Shown: positions 35,772 through 44,679 of the stretch, one piece after another
Layout of the letters: every line of letters begins with the position of its first letter
Position numbering within the stretch: the first letter of the stretch is position 1
Assembly: GCF_044761665.1 (NCBI RefSeq)
Contig: NZ_JBIWCW010000004.1
Coordinates: 124,001 to 188,000, forward strand
Length of the DNA stretch: 64,000 nt
Source of the DNA: Peribacillus sp044761665
Lineage (GTDB): Bacteria > Bacillota > Bacilli > Bacillales > DSM-1321
Direction of reading: 5' to 3'
Notes under the pieces: model-generated
Databases searched by the model: none
The model's input: the letters and a program-made list of their open reading frames with translations, nothing else
What the model was told of the DNA's origin: nothing
Translations under genes and position numbers: made by a program

Positions 35772-35789
35772 TTGCCTATTATAAGGCAA
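35772..35789. promoter_or_regulatory. Palindrome enclosing a candidate ndk -10 box
   Basis: TTGCCT-ATTATA-AGGCAA is a perfect 6-6-6 inverted repeat whose centre reads TATAAT on the minus strand, 32 bp upstream of the ndk ATG. No good -35 sits 17 bp away. Confidence 0.4.
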
Positions 35790-35837
35790 TCCTTTTAAAA
35801 TACTATCATGGTTTGTCAAGTTTCGCAACTGCAAGCG

Positions 35838-36800
35838 TTAAAACTTTCTTTTCCCAATATTTTTAGCTATATCTGATAAAGTCTTCCTAGCCTTTATGGC
35901 CGGAAGGCCCTTCAATTCGGAGAATGCCTTTTCTAAATAGAGGTCACTGATTTTTGCCGCCCGTTCAATAGCACCCGAAGACTTAATAGCCGTAATGATT
36001 TTGAACATGTCTTCTTTAGGTGTATCCTCCCTAACCGTTTCGATGAGCTTTTTTAATGTTGGGTTTTCCATAGCAATCAAGACTGGTAAGGTAATATTTC
36101 CTTGTATCAAATCGCTGCCTGCAGGCTTACCCAATTCTTCTTCGGAAGCAGTGAAGTCCAGGATATCATCTGTTATTTGATAGGACATGCCCACATAATA
36201 CCCGAATCTAAATAGTTTCTGATGGATTTTCTCATCAACACCGGCTGCAATGGCCCCTAACTGGCAGCTTGAAGCTATGAGTAACGCTGTTTTTCTCTTT
36301 ATTCTTCGAAGATAAATCCGCCAATTTTGATTAAAATTGTATTTATCTTTAATTTGCTCAATCTCCCCTAGACACAATTCAACCATGGTATCTGCGAGAA
36401 TCTTATGAGCAAGCGGAGCTTCAATAACGGCCATCATTTCTAGCGCTCGTGCAAAAATGAAGTCGCCCGTATACATGGCAACACGATTGTCCCATTTTGA
36501 TTTTATCGTTGCAGACCCTCTGCGTAAATCCGCATCATCGACAACATCATCATGTACGAGTGACGCAGTGTGTATCAGCTCCAAAGTCGCTGCAACATGC
36601 TTTACAACATGGATATCATAATTGCCAAACTTCGCCCCCAATAGGACGAATACCGGGCGAATTCGTTTTCCCCCTGATTGCAGTAAATGTAGTGAAGCTT
36701 CCCGCAAAACTGTGGAATCCGCTACTATAGCCGCCTCTAGTTCTTTTTCAATTAAATGCAAATCTGTATTCAAAAAGGAATACATCATTCTAAATTTCAT
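35838..36800 (-). CDS. hepT: Heptaprenyl diphosphate synthase component II
   Basis: Catalytic subunit of the two-part prenyl transferase making the menaquinone-7 side chain. Both aspartate-rich motifs are intact: HDDVVDDADLRRG and TDDILDF. The ATG at 36800 follows GGGTGG and gives 320 residues; the open frame runs 19 codons further into menG. Third gene of hepS-menG-hepT. Confidence 0.95.
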   Translation of the reverse strand: MKFRMMYSFLNTDLHLIEKELEAAIVADSTVLREASLHLLQSGGKRIRPVFVLLGAKFGNYDIHVVKHVAATLELIHTASLVHDDVVDDADLRRGSATIKSKWDNRVAMYTGDFIFARALEMMAVIEAPLAHKILADTMVELCLGEIEQIKDKYNFNQNWRIYLRRIKRKTALLIASSCQLGAIAAGVDEKIHQKLFRFGYYVGMSYQITDDILDFTASEEELGKPAGSDLIQGNITLPVLIAMENPTLKKLIETVREDTPKEDMFKIITAIKSSGAIERAAKISDLYLEKAFSELKGLPAIKARKTLSDIAKNIGKRKF

Positions 36801-36828
36801 AAATTCCACCCAGCTTTGTCCATTGCTA

Positions 36829-37545
36829 TTATGCTTTATTTGAAGGCTTATATCCAAAATGTGTTGCAGCTACGCCACCGAAATGTGCTTTATAACTCAC
36901 TTTTTCCATGCCTGCTTGCTTGAACATACTTTCAAGTTTTTTCATACCCGGGAAATCGCGTGCCGATTCTTGAAGCCAAGAATATTCGCTATAACTTTTA
37001 GCAAACAATTTGCCGAAAACAGGCATTATAAAACGGAAATAAAAATAATAGCCCTGTTTAAAACCTAGCATCGTTGGTTGTGAAGTATCGAGACAAACGA
37101 CCATTCCCCCTGGTTTGACAACACGGTTTAATTCTTTAAGTACTTGCATGTAGTCCGGGACATTCCGAAGTCCAAAACCAATCGTTACGTAATCAAAGCT
37201 ATTATCATCAAAAGGGAGTTCCATTGCATTCCCGTGCATAAGAGATACATGATCCAGTTTTAGATCTTTCACTTTTTGTTCGCCGATTTTCAGCATGTTT
37301 TTACTGAAATCCAAACCAATTACTTTCCCTTTCGGTCCTACTTCATTAGCGAGCGCAATGGTCCAATCCGCAGTTCCACAGCATACATCAAGGGCATGGG
37401 CGCCCTTTGGAACTTTCATAATGTCCATGGTTGCCTTCCGCCATTTAAGATGCTGCTTAAAGCTGATGAGGGAATTCATCTTGTCATAATTACCATATAT
37501 TTTTTCAAAAACATGATGAACTTTTTGCTCTTTAGACTGTTCCAT
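36829..37545 (-). CDS. menG: Demethylmenaquinone methyltransferase
   Basis: SAM-dependent last step of menaquinone synthesis (also called menH, ubiE or gerCB). The 238 residues include HALDVCCGTADWTIALA as SAM-binding motif I and the UbiE signature FDYVTIGFGLRNVPD. It lies 3 bp after hepS and 28 bp before hepT. Confidence 0.96.
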   Translation of the reverse strand: MEQSKEQKVHHVFEKIYGNYDKMNSLISFKQHLKWRKATMDIMKVPKGAHALDVCCGTADWTIALANEVGPKGKVIGLDFSKNMLKIGEQKVKDLKLDHVSLMHGNAMELPFDDNSFDYVTIGFGLRNVPDYMQVLKELNRVVKPGGMVVCLDTSQPTMLGFKQGYYFYFRFIMPVFGKLFAKSYSEYSWLQESARDFPGMKKLESMFKQAGMEKVSYKAHFGGVAATHFGYKPSNKA

Positions 37546-37548
37546 GGC

Positions 37549-38373
37549 TCAACCTTCTTTCACACATGAGTTCGCTTGACTCTTTGTTTGCTTAAGTATC
37601 TCGCTCACTCTTTGTAAGATTTCTTCGTTTTCCTTTGTTAAATGCCGAGAAGAAAGCATGACGGCTTTTCTAACTTCTCTTAGACACTTGTCCATTTCCA
37701 TCCGTACCTGGTCATCCTTTTCTGAAGGATGAACTTCATTATGATTCTTATCAAGCATCATGTTTCTCATGTTATCAATGACAACCGATTCGCCAGTACG
37801 CAAGTAGTTTGCCTTTTCAGCCACCAAGCGATTCAAGAGAAGAAGGTCTTCCGATAATTCCATCCAATCTGGTCGTTTATAATATTCGGCCATTTTATAA
37901 ACAAGAGAGGCTTCAATTGCCTTTAACGTTTTTAAAAGTGTAGGAATGTCACGTACACTCTTTTGATAAAGGATGATTTTATTATCGTTAATATTTTTAA
38001 TCGCACCTGAAAGTACACGAATCATCTCAATATTTCCGATACCCGCTAACCCCTGATAATATAAACCGCTATAATAATCACCTGCTAGGACCTGTAATTG
38101 CCGGTTTTTTAACACTTCCGGCATTTCCGCCCCTTCGAACGAATTAGAGACGATTTCGTGGGTATCAAGTGCTATTTGAACAAGCATAGTCGACTTAATG
38201 TATTGATCCCGTTCTTCGCTTAAAACGTCCAACTCATTAAATAGACCCCAAAGCAATGTTAATTTATTTTCATCAACAAATGGCTTTTGGATATATTTAA
38301 GTAAATATGGATGTTGCGCTTTTTTTTCTATCGATTGTTTTAATTGTCTTAAGTCATTCGTTATGTTTAACAA
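37549..38373 (-). CDS. hepS: Heptaprenyl diphosphate synthase component I
   Basis: Non-catalytic partner that sets product length for HepT. It has 274 residues and is helical; similarity includes QIALDTHEIV and AGDYYSGLYYQGLA. The start is TTG at 38373, with AAGGTGA six to seven bases upstream. First gene of the menaquinone side-chain operon. Confidence 0.9.
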   Translation of the reverse strand: MLNITNDLRQLKQSIEKKAQHPYLLKYIQKPFVDENKLTLLWGLFNELDVLSEERDQYIKSTMLVQIALDTHEIVSNSFEGAEMPEVLKNRQLQVLAGDYYSGLYYQGLAGIGNIEMIRVLSGAIKNINDNKIILYQKSVRDIPTLLKTLKAIEASLVYKMAEYYKRPDWMELSEDLLLLNRLVAEKANYLRTGESVVIDNMRNMMLDKNHNEVHPSEKDDQVRMEMDKCLREVRKAVMLSSRHLTKENEEILQRVSEILKQTKSQANSCVKEG

Positions 38374-38447
38374 TTGAGATCACCTTTGCATCCCCGAAAG
38401 ATAATTTTTCATACATATTCGTTTTTTATCTGTGTAAAATACACATT

Positions 38448-38456
38448 ATTATACCA
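38448..38456 (-). promoter_or_regulatory. Extended -10 promoter of hepS-menG-hepT
   Basis: TGGTATAAT on the minus strand about 75 bp before hepS, with a poor -35. A dyad TGTGTA-AAA-TACACA (38431-38445) lies immediately downstream, where transcription would start. Confidence 0.55.
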
Positions 38457-38629
38457 TAAAAACAATCAGTTGAAATGAACAACGTTTACAAAATGAACAT
38501 CCCTTAATATGGGAGCTACTTCTTTCTTAATAAATGGATGCAGAAGTTCACTTAATTAAAAAACCAAAACTAGTGAGGAAGGAAATGTATATCCTTACAA
38601 GCGACAAAATCACCCAAACAGATACCGAG

Positions 38630-38875
38630 TTATTTTACGGCAGGATTCTTCTTTGAATCACTTTCCATTTCACCGTAGGGCGTGTATATTTTTGCATGTC
38701 CCCTGATTTTAATGGCAGACGTATGTTCCGTGAATTGAGCGATCATCACTTCCCCTGAATCAAGCTTTTCAGAGTGGTGAAATTTAGTATCTGTCCCTCT
38801 AGTTAACCCGATAACGTTTACGCTATCTTCTATGGCCTTGATGACAACAAAATCACTTGAGAACTTTTCATCCAT
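38630..38875 (-). CDS. mtrB: Trp RNA-binding attenuation protein (TRAP)
   Basis: Forms an 11-mer ring that binds tryptophan and (G/U)AG repeats in RNA to terminate trp transcription. The 81 residues contain the family core VVIKAIEDSVNVIGLTRGTD, FHHSEKLD and AQFTEHTSAIKIRG. The tail is a few residues longer than in B. subtilis. It follows folE by 27 bp. The trp operon it should control is not in this window. Confidence 0.96.
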   Translation of the reverse strand: MDEKFSSDFVVIKAIEDSVNVIGLTRGTDTKFHHSEKLDSGEVMIAQFTEHTSAIKIRGHAKIYTPYGEMESDSKKNPAVK

Positions 38876-38902
38876 TCTATTCTCCCCCTATATCCTTAAT
38901 CA

Positions 38903-39469
38903 TTAATCTTTAATGAATGCCAATACTTCAGCCCGTGTGCGGTGGTCTTTCGCGAACGACCCTCTCACTGCAGATGTCACAGTTTTAGATCCGGGCTTTT
39001 TCACGCCCCGCATTGTCATGCACATATGTTCAGCTTCCACCACTACCATCACACCATGCGGTTCAAGTTTTTCCATAATGGCATTGGCTACAGTGGAGGT
39101 AATGCGTTCTTGCAATTGAGGACGTTTGGAAACCGCCTCAACGGCACGGGCTAACTTACTCAACCCTGTCACTTTTCCGTTTTTAGGAATATAAGCGACA
39201 TGGGCTTTACCGTAAAAAGGCACTAAATGATGCTCACATACCGAGTAAAAAGGGATATCTTTTACGAGAACAAGCTCTTCATGATCTTCACCAAAAACGG
39301 TATCAAAATATTCTTTCGGATCCTGTTTTAGCCCTGAAAAGATTTCTTCATACATCCTCGCCACGCGCCCTGGAGTATCCAGTAGCCCTTCTCTCTCTGG
39401 GTCTTCCCCAACAGCCTCAAGAAGCATCTTCACTGCTTCTTCTATTTTTGCATGATCAACAGTTGCCAT
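38903..39469 (-). CDS. folE: GTP cyclohydrolase I
   Basis: First step of folate synthesis from GTP; known as mtrA in B. subtilis, where it shares an operon with mtrB. The 188 residues carry the zinc ligands in SVCEHHLVPFYGKAHVAYIP and EAEHMCMTMRGV. Confidence 0.97.
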   Translation of the reverse strand: MATVDHAKIEEAVKMLLEAVGEDPEREGLLDTPGRVARMYEEIFSGLKQDPKEYFDTVFGEDHEELVLVKDIPFYSVCEHHLVPFYGKAHVAYIPKNGKVTGLSKLARAVEAVSKRPQLQERITSTVANAIMEKLEPHGVMVVVEAEHMCMTMRGVKKPGSKTVTSAVRGSFAKDHRTRAEVLAFIKD

Positions 39470-39680
39470 TCCCTTACCTCCAATTTAATTTAAAAATATA
39501 TGTATGAGTAAAAAACACAAGGCAAACACCCTGGCATTTAACGTTCTATTATCAAATAACTGTTTTAGAATTAATCTACGTGTTCGTTACCTTACATCAC
39601 GTTCAACGATTCTTTTACTAAATTACCTTTTCAACAGTATTCACTGCCTTTAATAATAGCATAGATAGAAATTAAGAAGC

Positions 39681-39716
39681 AAAAAAAGACCGCGTATGCA
39701 CGCGGTCCTTTTTTTC
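39681..39716 (-). terminator. Intrinsic terminator after hbs
   Basis: GACCGCG/CGCGGTC stem flanked by A- and T-runs. Confidence 0.9.
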
Positions 39717-39744
39717 GGTTAAGCACCCGTATGTAATGGTAAAA

Positions 39745-40017
39745 TTACTTCACTGCATCTTTCAGGGCTTTACCAGGTTTGAAAGCTGGCACTTTGCTAG
39801 CTGCTATTTCGATTTCGTCACCAGTTTGTGGGTTACGACCTTTACGAGCCGCACGTTCACGAACTTCAAAGTTACCAAAACCGATCAATTGTACTTTATC
39901 TCCAGATTTAAGAGCTTCTAAGATTGTATCAAAAACAGCATCAACAGCTTTTGTAGCGTCTTTCTTAGAAATTTCAGTTGCTGTAACAACTTCATTAATC
40001 AATTCTGTTTTGTTCAT
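39745..40017 (-). CDS. hbs: HU-type nucleoid protein HBsu
   Basis: Essential histone-like DNA-bending protein, 90 residues. It contains the HU signature GFGNFEVRERAARKGRNPQTG and the DNA-contacting arm. The ATG at 40017 follows GGAGGTGA; an ATG three codons upstream sits too close to that site. Confidence 0.97.
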   Translation of the reverse strand: MNKTELINEVVTATEISKKDATKAVDAVFDTILEALKSGDKVQLIGFGNFEVRERAARKGRNPQTGDEIEIAASKVPAFKPGKALKDAVK

Positions 40018-40447
40018 GCCATTCACCTCCTCCCAAAAGGATCTTATAAAAAATCATTATTACAATTCGATAATAGTGATTTGATATTTAATTCAGTGGT
40101 AAATTTCCCTACCTGCCAATCATGTGTGCCTAGAAAAGGGACACATCAACAAAGTTAAATAATAGGTTGAAATCGCTGTTATAACGCGTTTTCTGTATGT
40201 AGATTATCACAAATCCTATTCGCATAGCAAGGGAATTCAAAAAATAATGGGAATCTTTTCATAAAAAATTGTATAATTTATAAAATTTGTCTCTCGCTAA
40301 TCATCATTTCCCTATTTTATAGAAATTAAACTTCCACTACCACTTAAAATCCCATAACAATGGGGTTTTTAGAGTATCTGCCAAATAAAACATTTAACTT
40401 CACGCACCCGATTTTATCGAGTAGCTGTTTTTTTCATGTTTCACAAC
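40018..40447. other. Gene-free AT-rich region between hbs and spoIVA
   Basis: About 430 bp with no supported gene. It should hold the hbs promoters. The only structure I see is a 10-bp hairpin at 40346-40369 (AAAATCCCAT with ATGGGGTTTT, one G-T pair) followed by short T-runs on both strands, a weak terminator candidate. Confidence 0.5.
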
Positions 40448-40478
40448 AAAAAGACCAATCCCATTAAGGAGTTGGTCC
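40448..40478 (-). terminator. Intrinsic terminator after spoIVA
   Basis: GGACCAACTCC with GGGATTGGTC stem containing mismatches, followed by five U on the minus strand. Confidence 0.65.
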
Positions 40479-40492
40479 GGCCAATATCTCAC

Positions 40493-41971
40493 TTATAAAA
40501 TGATCGCTATTAATCCTCCACTACCTTCATTGATGATTCTTTCAAGTGTCTCTTTCAACTTATAGCGTGCATTATCCGGCATCATGGCTAATTTCACCTG
40601 AATACCTTCTCTAACATACGAACTTAGGCTTCGGCCGAAGATATCTGAATTCCAAATAGAAAGTGGATTGTCTTCGAAATCCTGCATTAAATATCGGACT
40701 AACTCTTCGCTTTGCTTCTCTGTGCCGATGATAGGAGAAAATTCTGATTCCACATCGACTTTTATCATATGGATAGATGGTGCGACCGCTTTTAACCTGA
40801 CTCCGAACCTGGCTCCCTGACGGATGATTTCCGGCTCATCCAAGCTCATATCATTAAGAGATGGAGCCGCCACACCATATCCGGTTTGTTTAACCATTCT
40901 CAAAGCATCTGCTACTTGATCATATTCCGCTTTGGCATAGGCAAAATCCTGCATCAAAGATAACAGATGATCCTTTCCTCGTATCTCAACCCCCACGATT
41001 TCCTTTAAGATATCATCATATAGTTCATCTGGAGCGTACAAATCGATTTCTGCTACACCCTGCCCCATTTCAATCCCAGCCAGCGCCGCATGATCAATAA
41101 ACTCAAACTCATTGAAATGTCCCACTACACGATCGACATCTCTTAGACGTTTAATGTCCTTTACCGTCTCTTTAACAGCATCCTGATAGCTTTCCCGTAA
41201 CCAATGATCCTCACGAAGGACCATTACCCAGCTCGGAAGGTTGACATTGACTTCAAGAACCGGAAATTCATAAAGGGCTTCACGAAGCACACTATATACA
41301 TCCGATTCGCGCATTCCTTCGACACTCATGGCCAATACAGGGATATCGTACTTTTCCTGCAATGATTCTTTCAGGGCGACTGTATTAGGGTGATGTGGTT
41401 GCACGGAATTAATCACCATGATAAAAGGCTTACCAACCTCTTTCAATTCCTCTATGACCCTTTCCTCCGCCTCTAAATAATCACTGCGGGGAATCTCTCC
41501 AATTGTCCCATCCGTTGTGACCACTATTCCTAAAGTCGAGTGATCTTGGATTACCTTTCGTGTGCCAATTTCAGCTGCTTCATTGAAAGGGATCGGTTCT
41601 TCATACCATGGAGTATGAATCATGCGGGGGCCATTTTCGTCTTCATACCCTTTGGCCCCGGGTATTGTATACCCTACACAATCCACCAAGCGAATGTTCA
41701 CTTCCAAACCTTCCGCTACCTGAATGGAAGCTGCCTGATTCGGGACGAATTTAGGTTCAGTCGTCATGATCGTTCTTCCCGCTGCACTTTGTGGCAATTC
41801 ATCTTGAGCCCTTGCACGGTCCGCTTCTGACGGTATATTCGGAATCACGACAAGCTCCATGAATTTTTTTATAAATGTGGATTTCCCTGTTCTGACAGCA
41901 CCGACTACACCTAAATATATGTCTCCACCAGTTCTTTCAGCTATATCTTTAAAAATATCTACCTTTTCCAA
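40493..41971 (-). CDS. spoIVA: Stage IV sporulation protein A, spore coat morphogenetic ATPase
   Basis: Polymerises on the forespore surface using ATP to build the coat basement layer. The 492 residues equal the B. subtilis length. The N-terminal TRAFAC-type domain has Walker A GAVRTGKST and DCVGYT; the C-terminus GGLIAIIL anchors it through SpoVM in B. subtilis. The start is TTG at 41971 after GGGAGGGG. Mother-cell (sigma-E) expression is expected from the family; I could not place a convincing sigma-E box. Confidence 0.97.
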   Translation of the reverse strand: MEKVDIFKDIAERTGGDIYLGVVGAVRTGKSTFIKKFMELVVIPNIPSEADRARAQDELPQSAAGRTIMTTEPKFVPNQAASIQVAEGLEVNIRLVDCVGYTIPGAKGYEDENGPRMIHTPWYEEPIPFNEAAEIGTRKVIQDHSTLGIVVTTDGTIGEIPRSDYLEAEERVIEELKEVGKPFIMVINSVQPHHPNTVALKESLQEKYDIPVLAMSVEGMRESDVYSVLREALYEFPVLEVNVNLPSWVMVLREDHWLRESYQDAVKETVKDIKRLRDVDRVVGHFNEFEFIDHAALAGIEMGQGVAEIDLYAPDELYDDILKEIVGVEIRGKDHLLSLMQDFAYAKAEYDQVADALRMVKQTGYGVAAPSLNDMSLDEPEIIRQGARFGVRLKAVAPSIHMIKVDVESEFSPIIGTEKQSEELVRYLMQDFEDNPLSIWNSDIFGRSLSSYVREGIQVKLAMMPDNARYKLKETLERIINEGSGGLIAIIL

Positions 41972-42155
41972 GGTATCCCCTCCCGAATTAGCGTTTTGGG
42001 ATCAATTATCCATTTGCTCGTGTTTAGGACACGATATGTCTATGATGTTGTCCGAAAAATCCATTCCGTTTATACTTTTTCCAATACCTTCCTCCACCGA
42101 CAGATTTTATATAAGGGTTGTTATTTTAAAAGTAAGATAAAATGAAGATAAAGAA

Positions 42156-42197
42156 ATAACCCTTCCCCTACAATATATTTTGTAGAAGAAGGGTTAT
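42156..42197 (-). terminator. Hairpin after yphF
   Basis: ATAACCCTT/AAGGGTTAT outer stem with an inner TACAA/TTGTA pairing; the minus-strand tail is only moderately U-rich. Confidence 0.6.
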
Positions 42198-42199
42198 GA

Positions 42200-42922
42200 C
42201 TATTTTGTAAGAAATATTGGACTTTTGTTTTTTTCATCTATCGTATATGGCAGCGAATACGCTGGCACAAATTCCGATTTTTCCACCAGGAGTTCACGAA
42301 TATCTTCGCCAGGCTTGATTTTCCCATCATACTCCTGCAATACATCATATAAATCCGGGGTGTAATCAACAAAAAGATTTCCTTCCCCATCCACCACCAA
42401 ATAGAGGTCCTTTTGTGAATACGGGCTCGTTACCGTTGGGGCTTCCTTCAGACCCATCTTTTCATAATCAAGCGTAAAGACATTTTCCGATACCCTCTCT
42501 TTAAAAGGGGGGTATCCATTGCTTTGCTGATATGCCTGCAAACGTACAGAAATATCTTGAATTTTCTGGGCCATCCTGACATCCAAAAGCTTTACGGTCG
42601 GATCATCTTCTACATTCACTAAGACGTATTGAAACACTCCCCCTGATTCATAAGCATTATCTGGCGGCTCCGCCATATACCTCGGTGAAATCTTAGTGAA
42701 TTTGATTACGTACTTTTGGTAGATCGGCGTTTCAGCTTCCTTCGTAACGATTGGCAGAATGCCGCCCTCATCTTCTTTAAATTGATCAACAGCACTTTGG
42801 ACGGATTGCATTTGCTCTTTGTACGGTAATTGATTTTGAACTTTTTGCTCCTGAGGATACAGACATCCTGTCAATAGTCCAGAGATGCATAATAAACATA
42901 ATATTTTGAAAGAATTTCTCAT
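42200..42922 (-). CDS. yphF: YphF-like lipoprotein (DUF3939)
   Basis: A 240-residue protein with a lipoprotein signal peptide ending LLTGC (lipobox, Cys20), so it is anchored on the outer face of the membrane. The mature part is soluble. It sits 16 bp after yphE and upstream of spoIVA, the conserved order. Function unknown. Confidence 0.85.
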   Translation of the reverse strand: MRNSFKILCLLCISGLLTGCLYPQEQKVQNQLPYKEQMQSVQSAVDQFKEDEGGILPIVTKEAETPIYQKYVIKFTKISPRYMAEPPDNAYESGGVFQYVLVNVEDDPTVKLLDVRMAQKIQDISVRLQAYQQSNGYPPFKERVSENVFTLDYEKMGLKEAPTVTSPYSQKDLYLVVDGEGNLFVDYTPDLYDVLQEYDGKIKPGEDIRELLVEKSEFVPAYSLPYTIDEKNKSPIFLTK

Positions 42923-42938
42923 GATTTCTCCTCACCTA

Positions 42939-43136
42939 TTAAGTGGTTGGGCCGCTCAGAACAACGATAAGGATGATCAAACCGGCTAAAAGCATAAGTA
43001 TGTATGCAATAATTGCTGTTAAGCCTTTCCATATTCCTTTTAGTTTATAACGACTTCCGTAAATAAGTAAGATAGAGATAACCATAAAGCCCATTGCTAT
43101 GAAGGATATCCACATTTTTTGCAGAGCTGGTGTCAT
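42939..43136 (-). CDS. yphE: Small membrane protein YphE (DUF2768)
   Basis: A 65-residue protein with two membrane segments (about residues 8-26 and 37-61) and a basic linker RYKLKGIWKG. Position upstream of yphF and spoIVA matches B. subtilis yphE. Function unknown. Confidence 0.82.
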   Translation of the reverse strand: MTPALQKMWISFIAMGFMVISILLIYGSRYKLKGIWKGLTAIIAYILMLLAGLIILIVVLSGPTT

Positions 43137-43164
43137 ATCATCATCACTCCTTTTTCCAGAAATT

Positions 43165-43173
43165 ATTATAACA
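43165..43173 (-). promoter_or_regulatory. Extended -10 promoter of yphE-yphF
   Basis: TGTTATAAT on the minus strand, about 29 bp before yphE. No clear -35. Confidence 0.45.
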
Positions 43174-43294
43174 TACCAAAATACGTTAAAGGTATTAAAT
43201 AGTTGTCCAAACTATTTAAAATATTCGTTTTTGAGTAAAGAATGAATATAATACTCAATGGCCCATCATTCCCCAATCGTTTAGAAAACCTCAC
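43166..43294 (-). CDS. Possible 42-residue peptide with a strong ribosome site
   Basis: A GTG at 43294 is preceded by TAGGAGG at seven bases and opens a 42-codon frame beginning MRFSKRLGNDGPL and ending LTYFGML. The frame ends in the yphE promoter. I recognise no family, so it may be a chance frame; the ribosome site is the only positive evidence. Confidence 0.25.
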   Translation of the reverse strand: MRFSKRLGNDGPLSIIFILYSKTNILNSLDNYLIPLTYFGML

Positions 43295-43615
43295 GTATTA
43301 ACCTCCTATATGAAAAATATAGAATACTTTTTTCCTTCTGCCCCAAAATAAAAAAAAGACCGAAGGCTGGCTAGAAATATAATGGGATAGACCGTCAAAA
43401 CTTCTTTACATCCGCTATTCGCTTTTGCAGATAAATGAAAAGAGTTCTACATAAAAAAAGCAGAAGATAATTAAATATCTTCTGCCATTTGACTAAATCC
43501 CCCGTGCCGAGGTCAAATTACTAGTTTACTTTCGTTGCATTGTATGCTGATATTCGGTAAGGGGCATCCTCAAATGCCCATTTTAATGAAATTCTTTTAT
43601 TTTATGGAGTTAATT
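43295..43615. other. Intergenic region downstream of gpsA
   Basis: About 320 bp with no supported gene. It holds the gpsA terminator (43453-43485), a short hairpin GGGCAT/ATGCCC at 43561-43579, and a run of eight A followed by GACCG near 43350 that has no pairing partner I can find. Confidence 0.5.
43453..43485 (-). terminator. Intrinsic terminator downstream of gpsA
   Basis: Perfect 10-bp stem GCAGAAGATA/TATCTTCTGC followed by seven U on the minus strand; it lies 130 bp after the gpsA stop. Confidence 0.85.
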
Positions 43616-44662
43616 TTACTGTCTGCTATCCATTATGTTAAAAAGTTCTTCCATTTCATTCGTTTTTGAGCGATTCATCAAGAGATCAACAGCCTTTTTC
43701 ACTTCTTCACCATTGAACAACACACGGTATAAGGCTTCTGTGATTGGCATGTTTACATCATACTTTTGTGCAAGCTGGTAAGCCGCTTTAGTCGTTCTGA
43801 CCCCTTCAACCACCATACCCATATTTTCTAAAACTTCTTCTAGATTTTGGCCTTTACCCAGCAAATTCCCGGCTCTCCAGTTACGTGAGTGCACGCTTGT
43901 GCAGGTCACGATCAGATCACCGATGCCAGCTAGTCCTGAAAAGGTAAGAGGGTTGGCCCCCATTGCAACACCTAGACGAGAAATTTCTGCCAGACCACGC
44001 GTGATCAAGGCAGCCTTCGCATTATCCCCATAACCTAAACCGTCCGTGATGCCGGCAGCCAAAGCAATGATGTTCTTTAAGGCTCCGCCAATTTCTACAC
44101 CAACTAAATCCGGATTAGTATACACACGGAATGAATGATTGATAAAGAGATCCTGAACCTTTTCTGCCGCTTTCATATTTTTTGAAGAAACGGCAACTGT
44201 AGTCGGATGACGCTTGCTGACTTCTTCAGCATGGCTCGGTCCTGAAAGAACGACTATATCTTTAAGCCATTCTGGCGAAGAAACTTCCTCAATCATCTCA
44301 GATATGCGTAAAAGCGAATCTGGCTCAATCCCTTTACTCACATGTACTATCGTTAACGGATTATCGTGAACGGCTTCAATCTTCTCAAGCACTTCACGAT
44401 AGGCTTTAGTCGGAACAGCCAAAATAATGGTTTCAATGCCAATTAAAGCCTGTTCCATGGAGGAATATCCTTTAATCCCTACAGGCAGCTCAATCCCTGG
44501 CAAATATTTATTATTAGTATGTTCAAGATTTATCTCATCAATCTGCTTCTCGTTATGTCCCCATAATCTCACTTCATGATGGTTATCAGCTAACACCATG
44601 GCTAGAGCGGTTCCCCAGCTCCCTGCACCAATAACCGCGATACTTTCCTTTACTTTCACCAT
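43616..44662 (-). CDS. gpsA: Glycerol-3-phosphate dehydrogenase [NAD(P)+]
   Basis: Makes sn-glycerol-3-phosphate for phospholipid synthesis. The 348-residue protein begins with the Rossmann motif VIGAGSWGTALA and has GGALKNIIALAAGITDGLGYGDNAKAAL-type sequence around the catalytic Lys (segment near residues 190-215). It is 17 bp after der, forming der-gpsA. Confidence 0.97.
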   Translation of the reverse strand: MVKVKESIAVIGAGSWGTALAMVLADNHHEVRLWGHNEKQIDEINLEHTNNKYLPGIELPVGIKGYSSMEQALIGIETIILAVPTKAYREVLEKIEAVHDNPLTIVHVSKGIEPDSLLRISEMIEEVSSPEWLKDIVVLSGPSHAEEVSKRHPTTVAVSSKNMKAAEKVQDLFINHSFRVYTNPDLVGVEIGGALKNIIALAAGITDGLGYGDNAKAALITRGLAEISRLGVAMGANPLTFSGLAGIGDLIVTCTSVHSRNWRAGNLLGKGQNLEEVLENMGMVVEGVRTTKAAYQLAQKYDVNMPITEALYRVLFNGEEVKKAVDLLMNRSKTNEMEELFNIMDSRQ

Positions 44663-44679
44663 TGTACATACCGCCCTTT

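Noticed and set aside
38476..38490. cre-like sequence TGAACAACGTTTACA upstream of the hepS promoter
   Set aside because: It has one base too many between the conserved ends to fit the CcpA consensus; I do not count it as a site.
39681..39716. GC-rich hairpin resembling a riboswitch or T-box antiterminator after hbs
   Set aside because: It is downstream of hbs and is a simple stem with a U-run, so an ordinary terminator explains it.
41972..42155. Sigma-E promoter for spoIVA (CATATCGT near 42033)
   Set aside because: The -10 matches only in part and no -35 lies at the right distance, although sigma-E control is expected from the family.
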